From: Pollutiaquabacter aromativorans
GTDB lineage: Bacteria; Bacteroidota; Bacteroidia; AKYH767-A; 2013-40CM-41-45
Direction of reading: 5' to 3'
DNA: 64,000 nt
NCBI GenBank assembly: GCA_049177215.1
Contig: CP185379.1
Location: forward strand, 2,542,001 to 2,606,000
The first letter of the stretch is position 1. Each line of letters begins with the position of its first letter. Shown here one piece after another: positions 62,798 through 64,000 of this stretch. Below the pieces are notes generated by a model. That model was given only the letters and a program-made list of their open reading frames with translations, was not told where the DNA came from and searched no databases. Made by a program: the position numbers and the translations under genes.

Positions 62798-62916
62798 GAT
62801 GATGATTTGTCGCGTTTGGAGGCGTAAAGGTAAAAAAGTGCCGGAAGCCCCAAGGTGATGAAACCGCTTTCCTGCGGTTGTTTTCCCGGTAAGGGAGGTG
62901 TACCTTGCAACGACCC

Positions 62917-63264
62917 ATGGAATTCCTTGCCCGCCTGATCACCAGCGCTTTAGCCGTCATCGTGACCTCCTACCTCCTGCCCGGAGTACATGTTGACGGG
63001 GCCATTACAGCCATCATTGTGGCGGCCGTCCTCGCCTTTCTGAACGCGATCGTCAAGCCGATCCTGGTGCTGCTGACCATTCCGATCACGGTGGTCACCC
63101 TGGGACTTTTCCTGCTGGTCATCAACGCGCTGATGATCCTGGCCGCGCAAAAGATCGTACCGGGTTTTTCGGTCGACGGTTTCTGGATCGCCTTGTTGTT
63201 CTCGATCGTGTTGTCGGTCGTGAATGCCGTGTTCGAAGGCATCGCCGGCAGCTCGAAAAATTAA
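62917..63264 (+). CDS. Small membrane protein, phage-holin family 4-like (YvlD type)
   Basis: A 115-residue protein with four hydrophobic segments: LITSALAVIVTSYLLPGV, AIIVAAVLAFLNAIVKPILVLLTIP (as two parts), VVTLGLFLLVINALMILAA and FWIALLFSIVLSVVNAVF. The NAIVKPIL and TLGLFLLVINALM blocks are the hallmark of the YvlD/holin-4-2 family, which is chromosomal and unrelated to active prophage in most genomes. Start is the ATG at 62917; the TTG at 62905 belongs to a TACCTTGC promoter-like box. Confidence 0.9.
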   Translation: MEFLARLITSALAVIVTSYLLPGVHVDGAITAIIVAAVLAFLNAIVKPILVLLTIPITVVTLGLFLLVINALMILAAQKIVPGFSVDGFWIALLFSIVLSVVNAVFEGIAGSSKN

Positions 63265-63282
63265 GCGTAGAATCTTACGGGA

Positions 63283-64000
63283 TCAGTGGACTTTAATGTC
63301 CTTCACGTTCAGTTGAATGGTAGTCTTGCCATTGAACGTGTTTTCTTCGATGGTATAACAAATGTCGAAGGGGATCCGGCGGGAGATGAACGGATAGAAC
63401 TGTCCGAGCTGGAAGGCGATGCCGTCCATACCGAAACGGGTCGTTTCGTCCTCCGCCAGGTTCAATTTCAAATGGTTGTTACCGACGATGCGGGAGAGGC
63501 CGGTATCGCGCACATTTTCCGTCCGGAATACCGGATTCATATTACCGGGACCAAAGGGTGCAAACTGCTTGAGGACATTAAAAAATGAAGACGTGATGTC
63601 GGTCAGGCGCAGGTCGGCATCGATCTCGATCTCCTGTACCAGCATGTGGTCCTGGATCGTGGCTGCGACGACCTCTTCGAATCGTTCGGAGAATTTTTCG
63701 AGGTTCTCCTTACGCAAGGTGAGACCAGCCGCGTACATGTGGCCGCCGAACTGTTCGAGCAAGTCGGAGCAGGATTCGATGGCATTGTAGATATCGAAAT
63801 CCTTGACGGAACGGGCGGAGCCGGTGATGATATCGTCGCCGGACTGGGTCAGGACGATCGTGGGGCGGTAGAATTTTTCCGTCAGGCGAGAAGCAACGAT
63901 ACCGATGACGCCTTTGTGCCAGTCGGGGCGAAAGAGCAGGGTCGCCTTCCGCTTGGCGAATTGGGCGTCGCCTTCGATGATCTCCATCGCTTCCTGGGTG
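63283..64000 (-). CDS. recJ: Single-stranded-DNA exonuclease RecJ, C-terminal part (5' end outside window)
   Basis: The frame runs off the right edge of the window. Visible residues cover the DHHA1 domain (KGVIGIVASRLTEKFYRPTIVLT, the GSARSVKDFDIY block, and FGGHMYAAGLTL with the conserved GGH). The C-terminal OB-fold region follows (ADLRLTDI ... FAPFGPGNMNPVF). These match RecJ, a 5'-3' exonuclease in recombination and mismatch repair. About 239 residues are present and the DHH catalytic domain is outside. Confidence 0.93.
   Translation of the reverse strand, partial: TQEAMEIIEGDAQFAKRKATLLFRPDWHKGVIGIVASRLTEKFYRPTIVLTQSGDDIITGSARSVKDFDIYNAIESCSDLLEQFGGHMYAAGLTLRKENLEKFSERFEEVVAATIQDHMLVQEIEIDADLRLTDITSSFFNVLKQFAPFGPGNMNPVFRTENVRDTGLSRIVGNNHLKLNLAEDETTRFGMDGIAFQLGQFYPFISRRIPFDICYTIEENTFNGKTTIQLNVKDIKVH

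Noticed and set aside
62917..63264. Holin-like protein as sign of a prophage
   Set aside because: The YvlD/holin-4-2 family is a common chromosomal membrane protein and no phage structural, integrase or lysis genes are nearby.

Overview
This window is a chromosomal segment from a member of the Bacteroidota with unusually high GC for the group (roughly 55-60% by eye). The case rests on six exported proteins with a type IX secretion (T9SS) C-terminal sorting domain, many TAnnTTTG-type -7 promoter boxes close to start codons, few Shine-Dalgarno sites, and Bacteroidota-style families (DUF2723, DUF3108, DUF3098, DUF2490, the enlarged IspG). I see no rRNA, prophage, insertion sequence or CRISPR array. 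There is one tRNA, tRNA-Gln(UUG) at 34221-34294 on the minus strand. Finer taxonomy cannot be read from the sequence.

Layout. 1-5253: end of an alpha/beta hydrolase overlapping dnaG (+), then a minus-strand run of S66 peptidase, YraN-like nuclease and an RluB-type pseudouridine synthase with a long repetitive N-terminus. 5254-9456: repeat-filled gap, metG, DsbA/FrnE-like protein, DUF2490 protein (+). 9504-17033: two overlapping T9SS cargo genes and a type II NADH dehydrogenase (-). 17096-21979: promoter, leader hairpin, rimP-nusA-infB and a strong terminator. 22008-28529: SPOR protein (-), then MmcQ/YjbR, DUF502, Kir channel, panD, flippase-like protein, heptose-phosphate nucleotidyltransferase, lipoprotein and radA (+). 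28531-36927: an 1801-residue CotH-type T9SS protein, tRNA-Gln, a methyltransferase and another T9SS protein (-). 37257-41957: DUF2723 membrane protein, polysaccharide deacetylase, outer-membrane protein (+). 42306-49945: helical-repeat protein, small T9SS protein, ispG, tryptophan-dioxygenase-like protein, CreD, a hypothetical protein. 50107-52165: an AT-rich T9SS gene between two imperfect copies of a 74-bp sequence. 52162-64000: DUF3108, scpB, leuS (-); ftsX, DUF3098, uppP, truB, queA (+); a Glu/Leu/Phe/Val dehydrogenase (-), a small holin-like membrane protein (+), and the 3' part of recJ (-).

Function. Most genes are housekeeping: replication, translation and tRNA modification, chromosome condensation, repair, cell-envelope precursor recycling, pantothenate and isoprenoid synthesis. 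The accessory content is mainly T9SS-exported surface or secreted proteins.

The most unusual feature is a dispersed family of degenerate tandem repeats with a 7-bp period. Motifs differ (GGGACGA, GTAACTA/GTAATTG, CTGCCTA/CCGCCTA, CACGGAG-like) but share the heptad register. They fill most of the larger intergenic gaps, often form inverted arms, abut a promoter at 35164-35180, and have entered the coding sequence of ispG in frame together with a small palindrome that recurs at 61182-61207.
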